Shown piece after piece: positions 38,834 through 46,820 of a stretch of 47,138 nucleotides of DNA. A model generated the notes under the pieces. That model saw nothing but the letters and a program-made list of their open reading frames with translations. It was not told the origin of the DNA and made no database searches. The position numbers and the translations under genes are program-made. Within the stretch, counting starts at the first letter, position 1; each line of letters begins with the position of its first letter. The DNA is from Paulinella micropora (Eukaryota > Cercozoa > Imbricatea > Euglyphida): NCBI GenBank assembly GCA_009731375.1, contig BJOX01000250.1, forward strand, positions 58,391 to 105,528, written 5' to 3'.

Positions 38834-39166
38834 ATGGGCAAGCGCACGCGAGAAAGGCACGAGCGGCACACGGCCAAGAAGGCCGCCCGCAAGGACGCCC
38901 GCGCCGCCACCGAACAGCGCATAGGGCGCAGAAAGGCGGAGAGGAGGGAGCGGACCCGCGAAGGGCTGCGGCAGTTTGGCAGCACTCTCAAGTCAGTCAC
39001 GGGCTTTTTCGGCAAGCAGATCGACAAGGTGACCAACATCCCGAAAGAAGCGATGGACACCACCAAGCAGCTGGGCGACAACGCCGAGGGCGGCCTCAAG
39101 TCCATGGCGCTGCCTTTGGCGGTCGGCGCCGCGGCCATCGGGGCCGTCATGATCCTGAAAAAATAA
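38834..39166 (+). CDS. Basic protein with C-terminal membrane segment, 110 residues
   Basis: The first 45 residues are almost all Arg, Lys, Ala and Glu (RERHERHTAKKAARKDARAA), a highly basic helix. The last 20 residues (ALPLAVGAAAIGAVMILKK) form a membrane segment ending in KK. A protein basic at one end and membrane-anchored at the other could link the genome or capsid to the virion membrane. The gene directly precedes the capsid gene. Confidence 0.6.
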   Translation: MGKRTRERHERHTAKKAARKDARAATEQRIGRRKAERRERTREGLRQFGSTLKSVTGFFGKQIDKVTNIPKEAMDTTKQLGDNAEGGLKSMALPLAVGAAAIGAVMILKK

Positions 39167-39170
39167 AAAA

Positions 39171-39177
39171 AATCTTC
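39171..39177 (+). promoter_or_regulatory. AATCTTC motif before the capsid gene
   Basis: One base different from AATCTTG, preceded by an A run, with 30 bases between the motif and the ATG at 39208. Confidence 0.4.
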
Positions 39178-39207
39178 TTTGTCCTTAATATTATACTGCT
39201 AACGACG

Positions 39208-41019
39208 ATGTCTTCCGCCACCGTCGTCGTGCCCCCTGCTAGCAAGCAGCAAAAAGTCGCCACAGGCAAGAGAGCGCGCAACGGCCAGGAGATCGTGATT
39301 GATCCCGAGCACGCCCGCGCGATCAATGCCCGCCCTTGCTGGACGCAGACGGTCATGGCGCCCGCCGCCGCGACCTCGGCGCTGAGCAACACTGCTTTTT
39401 TTAGCTTTATCCTCGAGAACAACCAGTCCGGCGCGATCCACGATGCGACCCTGCGATTTAAGATCACGTTCACGACCAGCGGCAGCCAGCCGACCGACTC
39501 GCGTGTTTTGCCTACTACTCAGTGGTTCGAGCGTATCGAGTACATCGACCGCCTGACGGGCACCGAAATCGCGCGGTACCACGGCGACATGATGCACCTG
39601 ATACTCAATACGCTGTCGCAAGAGGCCATCGACCAGATCGCCGACATGGTCAACATGGACCCCAAGACGGGCAAGGTCAGCGGCCGCCAGTGGGAGAACA
39701 ACGACGAGCAGTACTTTTACTTGCCCCTTTTGCACACGTGGATCAACGGCATGGATTTGGACCTCAGCACGCTGCGTGGCGACCTCGAAATCAGGTTCTA
39801 TCCCAGAGGTTCGATCTTCGTGGCGGCCCAGTCGGCAGTCAACGGCCAGTCCGCGCCCGCCGTGCCTTGCACTGCCAGCTTGAGCGAGATCCGCTTCATC
39901 ACGGGCTGCACGCAGCTGCCGAACGGGATGCGCCTGGGCCGGAGCCCGCAGAAGATGGGCAAGGTCGCCGAGCAGAAGTACGTCGACTTTGTGCAGTACA
40001 CGGCCTACGCCCAGCGCATCAAGCCCTCCGACCGGTTGGCCATTGACCTGGACCAATTCTCGCACCACTCCGGCGGTCTGTTTGTCTTCATCCGCAAATC
40101 AGGCGACCAGACCTCGTACGGAGACGCCACGACCTACTACCCGCAGTACACGTACGACAACACGGGGCGCTTGATGACCTACGACATGCTGGGCGACGCG
40201 ACGACAATCGACCTTGAAGACGTGCACGGCAGATCGCAGATGGGCGAAGGGACCCCGATCGACGAGCGCTTTTTCCGCGAGGAGACGATGGGCCAACTAG
40301 TGCGCAGCTCCTACCTGAAGTCCAACGGCGTGTACCTGATCCCGTTTTCCAACGACCCCAAGGCCATGTTAGACGGCGTGATGGACGGTTACAAGACCTT
40401 TGTCGGCAACCGCGAGCGCCTGGTGATCAACACCGGCCCCGCGCCGCGCGCCACGGCCATCACGCACAAGTACGGGCCCTTCTACGCCAACGGCGCGACC
40501 TTTGCCGCTTCCGACACCAACCGCCTGATCGTGGACTTCAAGGGAGTGACGGTGGCTATCCTCGATATCGACTCCGGCCTCACGTTTGCCAGAATTACCG
40601 ACCGGCGCTACACTTCGCCCGCCACGGCCGCGCTGACGAACCTCAACACCGTGCTGGCTAGCTCAAGCTGGCTGCGCTCGTGCGGAGTCAAGATCAAGTT
40701 CAGCAACACACGAGCTGGCGCGTCCAACACGGTCGACTGGGAGGTCAGTGCAGCGATGGAGTACACCGCGTCCGTCACGGACCTGAACGACCAGCCCATC
40801 ATCTGGTCCCGCGGCGACGTCCACCAGCTGAAGCTGAAGTTCCAGCAGGCGCCCGACGACACAGGGCCCGCTTACAACGCCCAGGAAGAGATGGTTGTCA
40901 CTGCAGTCACTTCCGGCAAGCGCGGAGTCATTGACGGCTTGTATGATGTTACGATCTACAGCGCCTATTTCAAGTACTTGCACGAAAGCAATGGTAGCCT
41001 GGAGGTGGCCTCGGTTTAA
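39208..41019 (+). CDS. Major capsid protein, double jelly-roll
   Basis: 603 residues, a normal size for a double-jelly-roll major capsid protein. The first barrel starts with FFSFILENNQSGAIHDATL and continues VLPTTQWFERIEYID, a pattern of Polinton-like virus and small Nucleocytoviricota capsid proteins, where it is followed by a long insertion (here about 115-150) and YFYLPLLHTWIN. The link region (GDLEIRFYPRG) and second barrel (KYGPFYANGATFAA, then VDFKGVTVAILDI) follow. No inserted domain or break is visible. It would form the hexon-like trimers of an icosahedral capsid. The context (penton-like, ATPase and resolvase genes nearby) supports the call. Confidence 0.85.
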   Translation: MSSATVVVPPASKQQKVATGKRARNGQEIVIDPEHARAINARPCWTQTVMAPAAATSALSNTAFFSFILENNQSGAIHDATLRFKITFTTSGSQPTDSRVLPTTQWFERIEYIDRLTGTEIARYHGDMMHLILNTLSQEAIDQIADMVNMDPKTGKVSGRQWENNDEQYFYLPLLHTWINGMDLDLSTLRGDLEIRFYPRGSIFVAAQSAVNGQSAPAVPCTASLSEIRFITGCTQLPNGMRLGRSPQKMGKVAEQKYVDFVQYTAYAQRIKPSDRLAIDLDQFSHHSGGLFVFIRKSGDQTSYGDATTYYPQYTYDNTGRLMTYDMLGDATTIDLEDVHGRSQMGEGTPIDERFFREETMGQLVRSSYLKSNGVYLIPFSNDPKAMLDGVMDGYKTFVGNRERLVINTGPAPRATAITHKYGPFYANGATFAASDTNRLIVDFKGVTVAILDIDSGLTFARITDRRYTSPATAALTNLNTVLASSSWLRSCGVKIKFSNTRAGASNTVDWEVSAAMEYTASVTDLNDQPIIWSRGDVHQLKLKFQQAPDDTGPAYNAQEEMVVTAVTSGKRGVIDGLYDVTIYSAYFKYLHESNGSLEVASV

Positions 41020-41068
41020 AAATTCTAGATCATGTATTTTAATTATTAAAGCGAGCAAAGTCAAAAAA

Positions 41069-41197
41069 ATGGAACCGCTCGTGGTAGCAATCATCGCTGT
41101 CTTAGTGGTCGGGGTGATTGGGTGCGTGTGTATCCTGTACTTCCCAGTGAGGTGCCCGGACGAGAGAGTGACGGCACCGGCCGGCCCGGACGTGTGA
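41069..41197 (+). CDS. Single-span mini membrane protein, 42 residues
   Basis: MEPL is followed by a strong membrane helix (VVAIIAVLVVGVIGCVCILYF) and a short polar tail. The ATG follows an A-rich leader 49 bp after the capsid stop. Tiny membrane proteins of this type are common virion components in large DNA viruses. Too short to assign. Confidence 0.5.
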   Translation: MEPLVVAIIAVLVVGVIGCVCILYFPVRCPDERVTAPAGPDV

Positions 41198-41408
41198 AAA
41201 GGGAAGTTTCCCGGGAAAATCGTGACACGACAGATTTGTCGTCTCACGATTTCCCGCGAGAATTTTCTCGGGCGGCCCACCCCTGCCACCGGACACGGCA
41301 AAAAAAGAATCAGCTGCACCAGTGCAGTTGGATCTCGAGTTTATTGACTAAAAAAATAAATCTTGTATTGCCCTATCATCAACAAAGGACAAAGGCAAAA
41401 AACTAGAG
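41198..41408. promoter_or_regulatory. Intergenic region with a long imperfect hairpin
   Basis: Bases 41212-41232 and 41237-41256 pair with one bulge and one mismatch around the loop GATT, giving a stem of about 20 bp just after the mini membrane gene. A second G/C-rich arm (CCGCGAGAATTTTCTCGGG) follows. The right end holds an AATCTTG motif for the next gene. Confidence 0.6.
41359..41365 (+). promoter_or_regulatory. AATCTTG motif
   Basis: Preceded by AAAAAAATA, with 43 bases between the motif and the ATG at 41409. Confidence 0.45.
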
Positions 41409-41705
41409 ATGTCTTCCAACTGCGCGACTTGTGGACACGCTACCACCGCTGCTGCTCCCGCCAAGCCCGAGCGCAAGCCTCGCGCGCCGTCCGCATACAA
41501 CACATTTTTCAAGGAGCAGATGGCCACGCCCGAAGTCAAGGCGATGGCTCATAAGGAACGCATGGCGTACATCAGCTCGAAATGGAACCAACACAAGGCG
41601 GCTGCTCCTGCTCCTGCTTCTTCCGATGCACCCCAACAGCAATCGGTACAGGCAGCGAGCGACGCGCTCCCTGCTGGACGCCCCGCGCTTGTCCGATCCC
41701 TTTAA
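41409..41705 (+). CDS. HMG-box-like DNA-binding protein
   Basis: 98 residues. It begins with a Cys pair (CATC), then an Ala/Pro/Lys linker, then KPRAPSAYNTFFKEQM...KERMAYISSKWNQHK (residues about 24-64). This matches the first two helices of an HMG or YABBY-like box, with its P-SAYN-x-F start and late Trp. It would bend or coat DNA. The last 134 bases lie antisense to the end of the resolvase gene, and the C-terminal Ala/Ser/Gln tail is low complexity. Confidence 0.6.
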   Translation: MSSNCATCGHATTAAAPAKPERKPRAPSAYNTFFKEQMATPEVKAMAHKERMAYISSKWNQHKAAAPAPASSDAPQQQSVQAASDALPAGRPALVRSL

Positions 41706-42216
41706 CGAGCGCGGCGAACGCGAGACCGAAGGCGTCGCTCAGATGATCTGACTCTGTGAGGCATCTAGTCTCGCCCGTAACGCTGAACGATTCTATTAAA
41801 TTTTGAGCCAACACTTTAGACTGTGCCTTGTACTTCCCTTTAACTCGACCGGATATGGTCGGCGTAAGTGAGAAGAAGCACGAAAACTTGAATGAGCTCT
41901 GATAGTAAAGCAGCTCCTTAGCACCGAGACTGAGCATAGTTGCGCCAGCAGCCGCTTGAATGAGCAGATTGTCCGGATTGGTATTTGCTCTCCCGAAGTT
42001 TTGATCTTCCACGACGCAGACGTCGGCGTTATACAGTTCCTCAATCGCGCTAAGGCACGCGAACAGGGACTTGGTCTTAAACGAGTCAGTGTCGTCCTGT
42101 CTGGCTATGCTTAGCACACTGGCATACGTGACTGAGATGGCGTTGGTGTTGTTGTCCTTTTCGAGCACGACCACTCCAAGATTTCTCAATCCCGGGTCAA
42201 TTGACACGATCTTCAT
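41572..42216 (-). CDS. Poxvirus A22-type Holliday junction resolvase (RuvC fold)
   Basis: 214 residues from the ATG at 42216. Acidic catalytic residues are in place: Asp7 in KIVSIDPGLRNLG, Glu70 in VCVVEDQNFGR and Asp157/Asp161 in ESDHLSDAFGLA. The spacing and wording fit the poxvirus A22 family of the RuvC superfamily, which resolves branched replication or concatemer intermediates before packaging. About 200 bases of open frame upstream of the ATG overlap the spike gene and are not needed. The final 40 residues (KKQEQEQPP) are atypical and overlap the HMG-like gene on the other strand, so the family core probably ends near residue 172. Confidence 0.8.
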   Translation of the reverse strand: MKIVSIDPGLRNLGVVVLEKDNNTNAISVTYASVLSIARQDDTDSFKTKSLFACLSAIEELYNADVCVVEDQNFGRANTNPDNLLIQAAAGATMLSLGAKELLYYQSSFKFSCFFSLTPTISGRVKGKYKAQSKVLAQNLIESFSVTGETRCLTESDHLSDAFGLAFAALVKGIGQARGVQQGARRSLPVPIAVGVHRKKQEQEQPPCVGSISS

Positions 42217-42260
42217 TCCTTTTCTGTTTTTTAATAATGCAAGACGAACTTTCTTTTTTT

Positions 42261-43442
42261 TCACACGTCCTCGTACCAGGACAAGCTCAGGTGCACGTCC
42301 GCCGACCCGGAAGTAGTGCTGGCCGCAATGCAGAGCACTTCTCCTGGCCCGACGGCGATGTTGAGCCTGCTCAGGTCCAGCGAGGCCGAGGCACTGCCAG
42401 TGGCCGACACGACGCACGCGGCCACGGCGTTACCGCCAGACACCGTGACGAGGGACGCGGAGTACTCGGTATTCGAGGTTGCGTCGTGGTTCGCGTAGGT
42501 CGGCGCGCTGCCGAACGTGGCTTGCGTGAGCACTCGGAGGATCACGGGCTTGGTGCCAGACACGGCCGTAGCGGTCAACAAGGTCGGGAACAGCAGGTCG
42601 TTGTTGGGGAGGGCGCCGATCAAGCTCTTGTTGCGGATCACCAGCGCGTTACTTTCGGTCGTGCTAATGGTCTGGACGTTCGTGCGCGCAAACGAGAGAC
42701 CCAGCTGCCTGAGAGGGCCTTCGACCAGAACGCCGACACTGGCAGTGCGCACCTGACCACCCGCGCCGGTGGTCTTCATCCTAAACGGCAAGCTGGCGTT
42801 GGAGAGCGAAGGCGCCGTGTTAGCGCCCGCGTACTGGATTCGGTGCACTGGCACTAGTACCCCGTCCGACTGCCTCTCGATCAAAAATGTGACGGCCCCA
42901 AACCCTAAGTACTGCATAGTAATCTGAAAGATGTTGCCCTTGGTCCAGTCCTTGCGGTCCATGTCGTCGTCGCCGCCCAGGCAGGTGTTGAGGTTCCAGT
43001 CTTTCTGGTCGACGTAAGTGTCGACGGTCGCGTTGCGGTGCAGGATCCGCAGCCTGTTGGTTCGCGTCTGGTCCTGCACAAAGAAAAACCCGTTGTTGTC
43101 GTCGCCTAAGCCGATCATAGCTGAGTTAGCGACGTTGGCTGCGGCGGGGAACAGGGCGGTGAAGCGGCAGACGAGCCCTTGTCCCGCGCGGTACTTGCAG
43201 CGGCGGAGCGTTTCGGCCTGCGCGGCGCCGCTGAGCGACAGCAGGCCGGCGGCAGTGGTCACGGAGCCAGAGGTCGCGAACTTGCGCGAGTTCAGGGTGC
43301 CGGTATAAGGGAAAGTCTCCTGCACTAGCGGGGTAGACTCAGCGACTCTGTGCTCGCCAAAAGCGGTGAGCATGGAAGGGAGTGGTTTAGTCTCGACCAC
43401 ATCCTCCAGGCGCAGGCGCTTGTTGCCGCTGAGCGTCAGCAT
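42261..43442 (-). CDS. Spike or fibre-like virion protein
   Basis: 393 residues from the ATG at 43442; a GTG at 43460 is also open. Residues about 85-165 read like a lectin-type beta-sandwich domain: KYRAGQGLVCRFTALFP, then MIGLGDDNNGFFFVQDQ. This style is found in virion surface proteins of algal and Polinton-like viruses and in phage. The rest is Ser/Thr/Ala-rich with beta-strand character, as in fibres. It precedes the resolvase gene on the same strand by 44 bp and is divergent from the penton-like gene. A host-attachment role is inferred. Confidence 0.5.
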   Translation of the reverse strand: MLTLSGNKRLRLEDVVETKPLPSMLTAFGEHRVAESTPLVQETFPYTGTLNSRKFATSGSVTTAAGLLSLSGAAQAETLRRCKYRAGQGLVCRFTALFPAAANVANSAMIGLGDDNNGFFFVQDQTRTNRLRILHRNATVDTYVDQKDWNLNTCLGGDDDMDRKDWTKGNIFQITMQYLGFGAVTFLIERQSDGVLVPVHRIQYAGANTAPSLSNASLPFRMKTTGAGGQVRTASVGVLVEGPLRQLGLSFARTNVQTISTTESNALVIRNKSLIGALPNNDLLFPTLLTATAVSGTKPVILRVLTQATFGSAPTYANHDATSNTEYSASLVTVSGGNAVAACVVSATGSASASLDLSRLNIAVGPGEVLCIAASTTSGSADVHLSLSWYEDV

Positions 43443-43496
43443 ATTTTTTTCCTCTTGCACTACACTAGTGACAACATTTAATTTTTTTTCTCAGAA
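43443..43496. promoter_or_regulatory. Short divergent promoter between spike and penton genes
   Basis: 54 bases with T/A runs on both sides (AATATTTTTTTC and TTTAATTTTTTTTC) and a central CACTAGTG palindrome at about 43462-43469. Both flanking genes start within a few bases of the A/T runs. Confidence 0.45.
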
Positions 43497-44327
43497 ATGA
43501 GCGGCCTACGCAACATTTCGGAGATGAACATCCTGGTCCGCAGCAAGGACCGCGACCGGGTGCAAGGCTCAGGCGATCCGGCCGAGTTCCGGCTGTCGCT
43601 GTCGGAAGCGATCCAAGGCAGATACAAGCTCATCTGGGCCACGATCCCGAACGCGACGTACAACATCAACTCCAAGAACAACAAGCTGTACTTAAACTCG
43701 ACGGCCACGGGCGACGTGACGATCACGATCCCGTCACAGAATTACACTGGCGAGACCCTGGCCGACACACTGCAGTCGCTTTTAATCAACGAGGGCTTTG
43801 TACAAGTAGGACAGTCGATCGGAGTGGTTTATCTCGACACCAAGCTCAAGCTGCAGTTCACGCTGTCCGCGGCGGCAGAGTTCAAGATCTACAGCAAGAG
43901 CGGCGACGACAGCGCGCACGCGGTGCTAGGCTTCCCGACTTCGGCCCAGAACGAGCTCTTTGCGCTGACGTCGGGCCAAGCCACCGTCCTGCCACAAGTC
44001 GTGGCGCTGGGCCTGCCGACTTCGCTAGGCATCAAGATCAAGGAATGCAGCAGCTTGGCTTACTCGACGGGCGGCAACTACGAGGAGGTGTCGCTGGCGG
44101 GCGCGGTCTCGCGCGGCACGAAAGTGCAGTCGGGCAGCCTGATCATTCCTTTCCTCGCAAGTTCGGGTGGCTACCAGTCGTCGGCGCAGGACCGGCACGA
44201 CCAGTACGTGGTGTTTCCGACGCTGACGAAGTACCTGCACCTGCAGGTGTGCAATCCTGACACCAGGGACAAGGTGGACTTGAACGGGGCGGACTGGGAG
44301 ATGCTGCTGTCGAAAGCCGGTTGCTAA
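43497..44327 (+). CDS. Penton-like minor capsid protein (single jelly-roll)
   Basis: 276 residues. It reads RYKLIWATIPNATYNINSKN, then NKLYLNSTATGDVTITIPSQ and a NYTGETLADTLQSLL segment. This is the pattern of minor capsid proteins of Polinton-like viruses and virophages (a strand ending in IPN-x-x-YNI, a NN-x-L-x-F/Y strand and a G-x-Y-x-x-x-x-L helix) that close the capsid five-fold vertices. Length fits. It is divergent from the spike gene, which may attach to it. Confidence 0.65.
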   Translation: MSGLRNISEMNILVRSKDRDRVQGSGDPAEFRLSLSEAIQGRYKLIWATIPNATYNINSKNNKLYLNSTATGDVTITIPSQNYTGETLADTLQSLLINEGFVQVGQSIGVVYLDTKLKLQFTLSAAAEFKIYSKSGDDSAHAVLGFPTSAQNELFALTSGQATVLPQVVALGLPTSLGIKIKECSSLAYSTGGNYEEVSLAGAVSRGTKVQSGSLIIPFLASSGGYQSSAQDRHDQYVVFPTLTKYLHLQVCNPDTRDKVDLNGADWEMLLSKAGC

Positions 44328-44368
44328 TAGAGTGGCCGCCGGCCCAGCAGTCGCACATCTTTTTTTTA

Positions 44369-44375
44369 AATCTTG
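44369..44375 (+). promoter_or_regulatory. AATCTTG motif
   Basis: Preceded here by a T run (TTTTTTTTA), with 25 bases between the motif and the ATG at 44401. Confidence 0.4.
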
Positions 44376-44400
44376 CAGTTTCCCACCACCAAAAGTAAGG

Positions 44401-45075
44401 ATGGACGAGGATAAAATCTTGGCGATGCGGTCGCATTCGAACGAGAACCATGACTCGGACGACTCGGATGTCAAGCGAGAGGAAGAGAAGTGGTCTTCGA
44501 GGCACGAGCAATATTTTGCCAGCGTAGTGGACGAGTGTGCCCTGCACGCGCGCCTCAACAACTCGGCCGGCTACTACTACTACAACCGCTTTTTGTTGTT
44601 TGGCTTACTGTCTACGATCGTGCCGGCGATTTGTTCCGTGATCGTGGGAAATTTCGGCTTCAAGGCGTGTGAGGCGGGCCGGGCGGGCTACGACTGGGTC
44701 AGCGTGACCTGCCTGATCGTAGTAGCCATCGTCTCCGGCACCAACAGCTTTTTCAACTTTGGGCAGAAAGCAGAGCGCCACTTCTCCTGCGAGATCCTCT
44801 TTGAGATGGTTAAGAACGAGCTGTCGGTCGAGATGGCCAAGAAGAGGCGCTTTAGATTAGCGGCGGACGTGCTGCTGGTCAAGATCACCATGGCCCTGGA
44901 GAAAGTGCGTTCGAACGAGCAAGTTATACCGGGCGTGGTGCTGTGGGCGCACCGCCTGGACCGCGAGAAGCTGGCCAAAGCGCGCGCGCAGATGGTGACG
45001 AGCGGCGAGCCGGTCAGGATCCACCACGGCACGCCAGTGACGCTGGGCAGGCACTTGATCCCGATGCCTACTTAG
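44401..45075 (+). CDS. SLATT-like two-helix membrane protein
   Basis: 224 residues from the ATG at 44401 (a GTG at 44332 was rejected because the AATCTTG motif lies between them). A charged N-terminus with EEEKWSSRHEQYF leads to two membrane helices, FLLFGLLSTIVPAICSVIVG and VSVTCLIVVAIVSGTNSFF, then a long amphipathic helix with FNFGQKAERHFSCEILFEM. The order of Tyr-rich helix, two membrane spans and a following helical arm is that of SLATT domains, which occur in bacterial nucleotide-triggered effectors and in some giant viruses. Pore formation is possible but not shown. The stop overlaps the next, opposite-strand gene by 4 bp. Confidence 0.5.
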   Translation: MDEDKILAMRSHSNENHDSDDSDVKREEEKWSSRHEQYFASVVDECALHARLNNSAGYYYYNRFLLFGLLSTIVPAICSVIVGNFGFKACEAGRAGYDWVSVTCLIVVAIVSGTNSFFNFGQKAERHFSCEILFEMVKNELSVEMAKKRRFRLAADVLLVKITMALEKVRSNEQVIPGVVLWAHRLDREKLAKARAQMVTSGEPVRIHHGTPVTLGRHLIPMPT

Positions 45076-45419
45076 CTGATAGTGCAGACCTTGGGACACA
45101 GCTCGCAGCAGTTGGTAGCGAGAGCGGCCTTCACGAGCTCCCAGATGACATCGACCACGGGCGGGATGAGCTTGTCCACGTTGTCGTCGGGGCACAAGTC
45201 GACGAGGACCGAAATGAGGATCTGCTTCTTCTCCTCGCCCGTATGATTAGTATATAGGGCAAGGTACTTGACCCCGTGAACAATGAGCTGCGGCACGCTC
45301 TGCCAAGAGAAATCGCTGTAGCTGCGCTTGAGCTCGAGTGCGAGCTCGTGCGAGGTTACGGTGATGGACTCTGGCGACGAGGGCATCAGCCGCTGTTCGG
45401 TCTTACGTCTTTGCAACAT
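45072..45419 (-). CDS. Small conserved-type helical protein, 115 residues
   Basis: Reads NHTGEEKKQILISVLVDLCP and then KLIPPVVDVIWELVKAAL, a two-helix pattern I associate with short proteins of unknown function found in giant viruses and Polinton-like viruses, where the Thr/Gly-EEKK phrase recurs. The C-terminal CCELCPKVC is Cys-rich. Its stop codon overlaps the SLATT-like stop. Function unknown. Confidence 0.55.
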   Translation of the reverse strand: MLQRRKTEQRLMPSSPESITVTSHELALELKRSYSDFSWQSVPQLIVHGVKYLALYTNHTGEEKKQILISVLVDLCPDDNVDKLIPPVVDVIWELVKAALATNCCELCPKVCTIS

Positions 45420-45528
45420 AGTTAGTCTTTGTTTTGCGCCATAAGAAAAAAAATATATCCTCTTTCCCCTTTACAGTATTAAAAGAGATGGCCTTGCTGA
45501 AACTGGACAACAGGCAGCTGAACGAATT

Positions 45529-46506
45529 ATGGACACTGAAGAAAAACTGCTCGTGCCGGAAGCATCGCGATTTTGTCTCTTCCCGATACGGCGTCCGGAC
45601 CTGTATTCATTCTATGAAGCTTCCCTGCGATCGTTCTGGACAGCAGATGAGCTAGACCTGAGCCGGGAACAGGCAGATTTCAAGAAACTGAGCGAGGACG
45701 AAAGGCACTTTATCAAGATGGTGCTGGGCTTCTTTGCTAGCTCGGACGGAATCATCCAAGAGAACCTGGCCGCTAATTTTTTGGCCGAGGTGCAGTTTTC
45801 CGAAGCGAGACTTTTTTATTCTTACCAGATCTTTAATGAGGCCGAACACTCGCGGACCTACAGCCTGTTGATCGATACGATCATCAGCGACCAGCAAGAA
45901 AAAGACAAACTGTTCAATGCGATCACACAGGTCCCGACCGTCGCCCAGAAAGCCAAGTGGGCGCTACAGTGGCTCAGCCCGGCTCGGTCGTCGTTTGCCG
46001 AGCGGTTGGTGGCGTTCGCTTGTGTGGAACTTGTCCAGTTCGCCTCTTCTTTCGCCTCCATCTTTTGGCTGAAACAAAAGCATCCGGGCCTGCTGCAGGG
46101 CCTGTGCACCAGCAACGAGTTTATTGCGCGGGACGAGACGCAGCACGGCCTGTTCGCGTGCCACTTGTACAAGCACCACGTGTCGAACAAGCTGCAGATG
46201 TCACGCGTTTTCCAGATCGTCGCTGGCTGCGTCGAGGTCGAACGCAGGTTCATCAGCGAGTCGCTGCCCGTGAATCTGTTGGGCCTGAACGCGACGCTGA
46301 TGGAGCGGTACGTCGAGTTCGTGGCGGACGGCCTGCTGCAGAACTTGGGCCTAAGCGAAAAGCTGTACGGGGTGGCGAAGTGCCCTCTGCCCTTCATGGA
46401 GCAGCTAGGCGTGGTAGGCAAGACTAACTTTTTCGAGAAGAGAGTGAGCGAGTACGCACGGGCGCCGGCCAAGGAGCCCGAATGGGGCCTAGACCAGGAC
46501 TTCTAG
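45529..46506 (+). CDS. nrdB: Ribonucleoside-diphosphate reductase small subunit (class I)
   Basis: 325 residues, full length for a viral R2. The di-iron ligands fit: Asp43 (WTADELDLS), Glu104 and His107 (NEAEHSRTY), Glu167 (FACVELVQFASS), Glu203 and His206 (RDETQHGLF). The radical tyrosine is Tyr111. The C-terminus WGLDQDF matches the R1-binding tail. It supplies the radical to the large subunit at 22163. The start at 45529 aligns with the usual R2 start; an earlier ATG at 45488 opens a different frame of 55 codons, which overlaps this start and may act as an upstream open frame. Confidence 0.95.
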   Translation: MDTEEKLLVPEASRFCLFPIRRPDLYSFYEASLRSFWTADELDLSREQADFKKLSEDERHFIKMVLGFFASSDGIIQENLAANFLAEVQFSEARLFYSYQIFNEAEHSRTYSLLIDTIISDQQEKDKLFNAITQVPTVAQKAKWALQWLSPARSSFAERLVAFACVELVQFASSFASIFWLKQKHPGLLQGLCTSNEFIARDETQHGLFACHLYKHHVSNKLQMSRVFQIVAGCVEVERRFISESLPVNLLGLNATLMERYVEFVADGLLQNLGLSEKLYGVAKCPLPFMEQLGVVGKTNFFEKRVSEYARAPAKEPEWGLDQDF

Positions 46507-46784
46507 CCATTGATTGTGCCAGGCAGCTCTACGACCGTCTCTTCTAGTGCCATTTCGGCCTCGACGGCCGCGTGGGCGGCAGACTCGGCGGCCGCCTCCG
46601 CCTCCTCTTCTTGTTGGATCAACTGCTTGATCTGCAGGCGCGTCTCCCTGCAACCACAGACGCTTTCGCACAGCGCGATCTGCAGCTGTAACTTCTCTCG
46701 CTCTACGGCCAGGATCCGGCGGCGGGCTAGGCACGTGGCCAGCTCGTACTCTTTGTCGGCTAGTGCTTGTCGCAACGCGTCCAT
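46503..46784 (-). CDS. Short coiled-coil protein, 93 residues
   Basis: A charged helix nearly throughout (REKLQLQIALCESV, RLQIKQLIQQEEEAEAAAES), with Cys residues near the middle (CESVCGC). Its stop overlaps the small-subunit stop by 4 bp. The leader TTTTTAATTAAAAAAT is AT-rich. Probably an oligomeric structural or scaffold protein; no family recognised. Confidence 0.55.
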   Translation of the reverse strand: MDALRQALADKEYELATCLARRRILAVEREKLQLQIALCESVCGCRETRLQIKQLIQQEEEAEAAAESAAHAAVEAEMALEETVVELPGTING

Positions 46785-46820
46785 TTTTAATTAAAAAATA
46801 CAGACTCGAAAGAAAAAAAA

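Noticed and set aside
42217-42417. Upstream extension of the resolvase frame
   Set aside because: It overlaps the spike gene on the same strand, is Arg-rich and lies before the conserved start KIVSIDPG.
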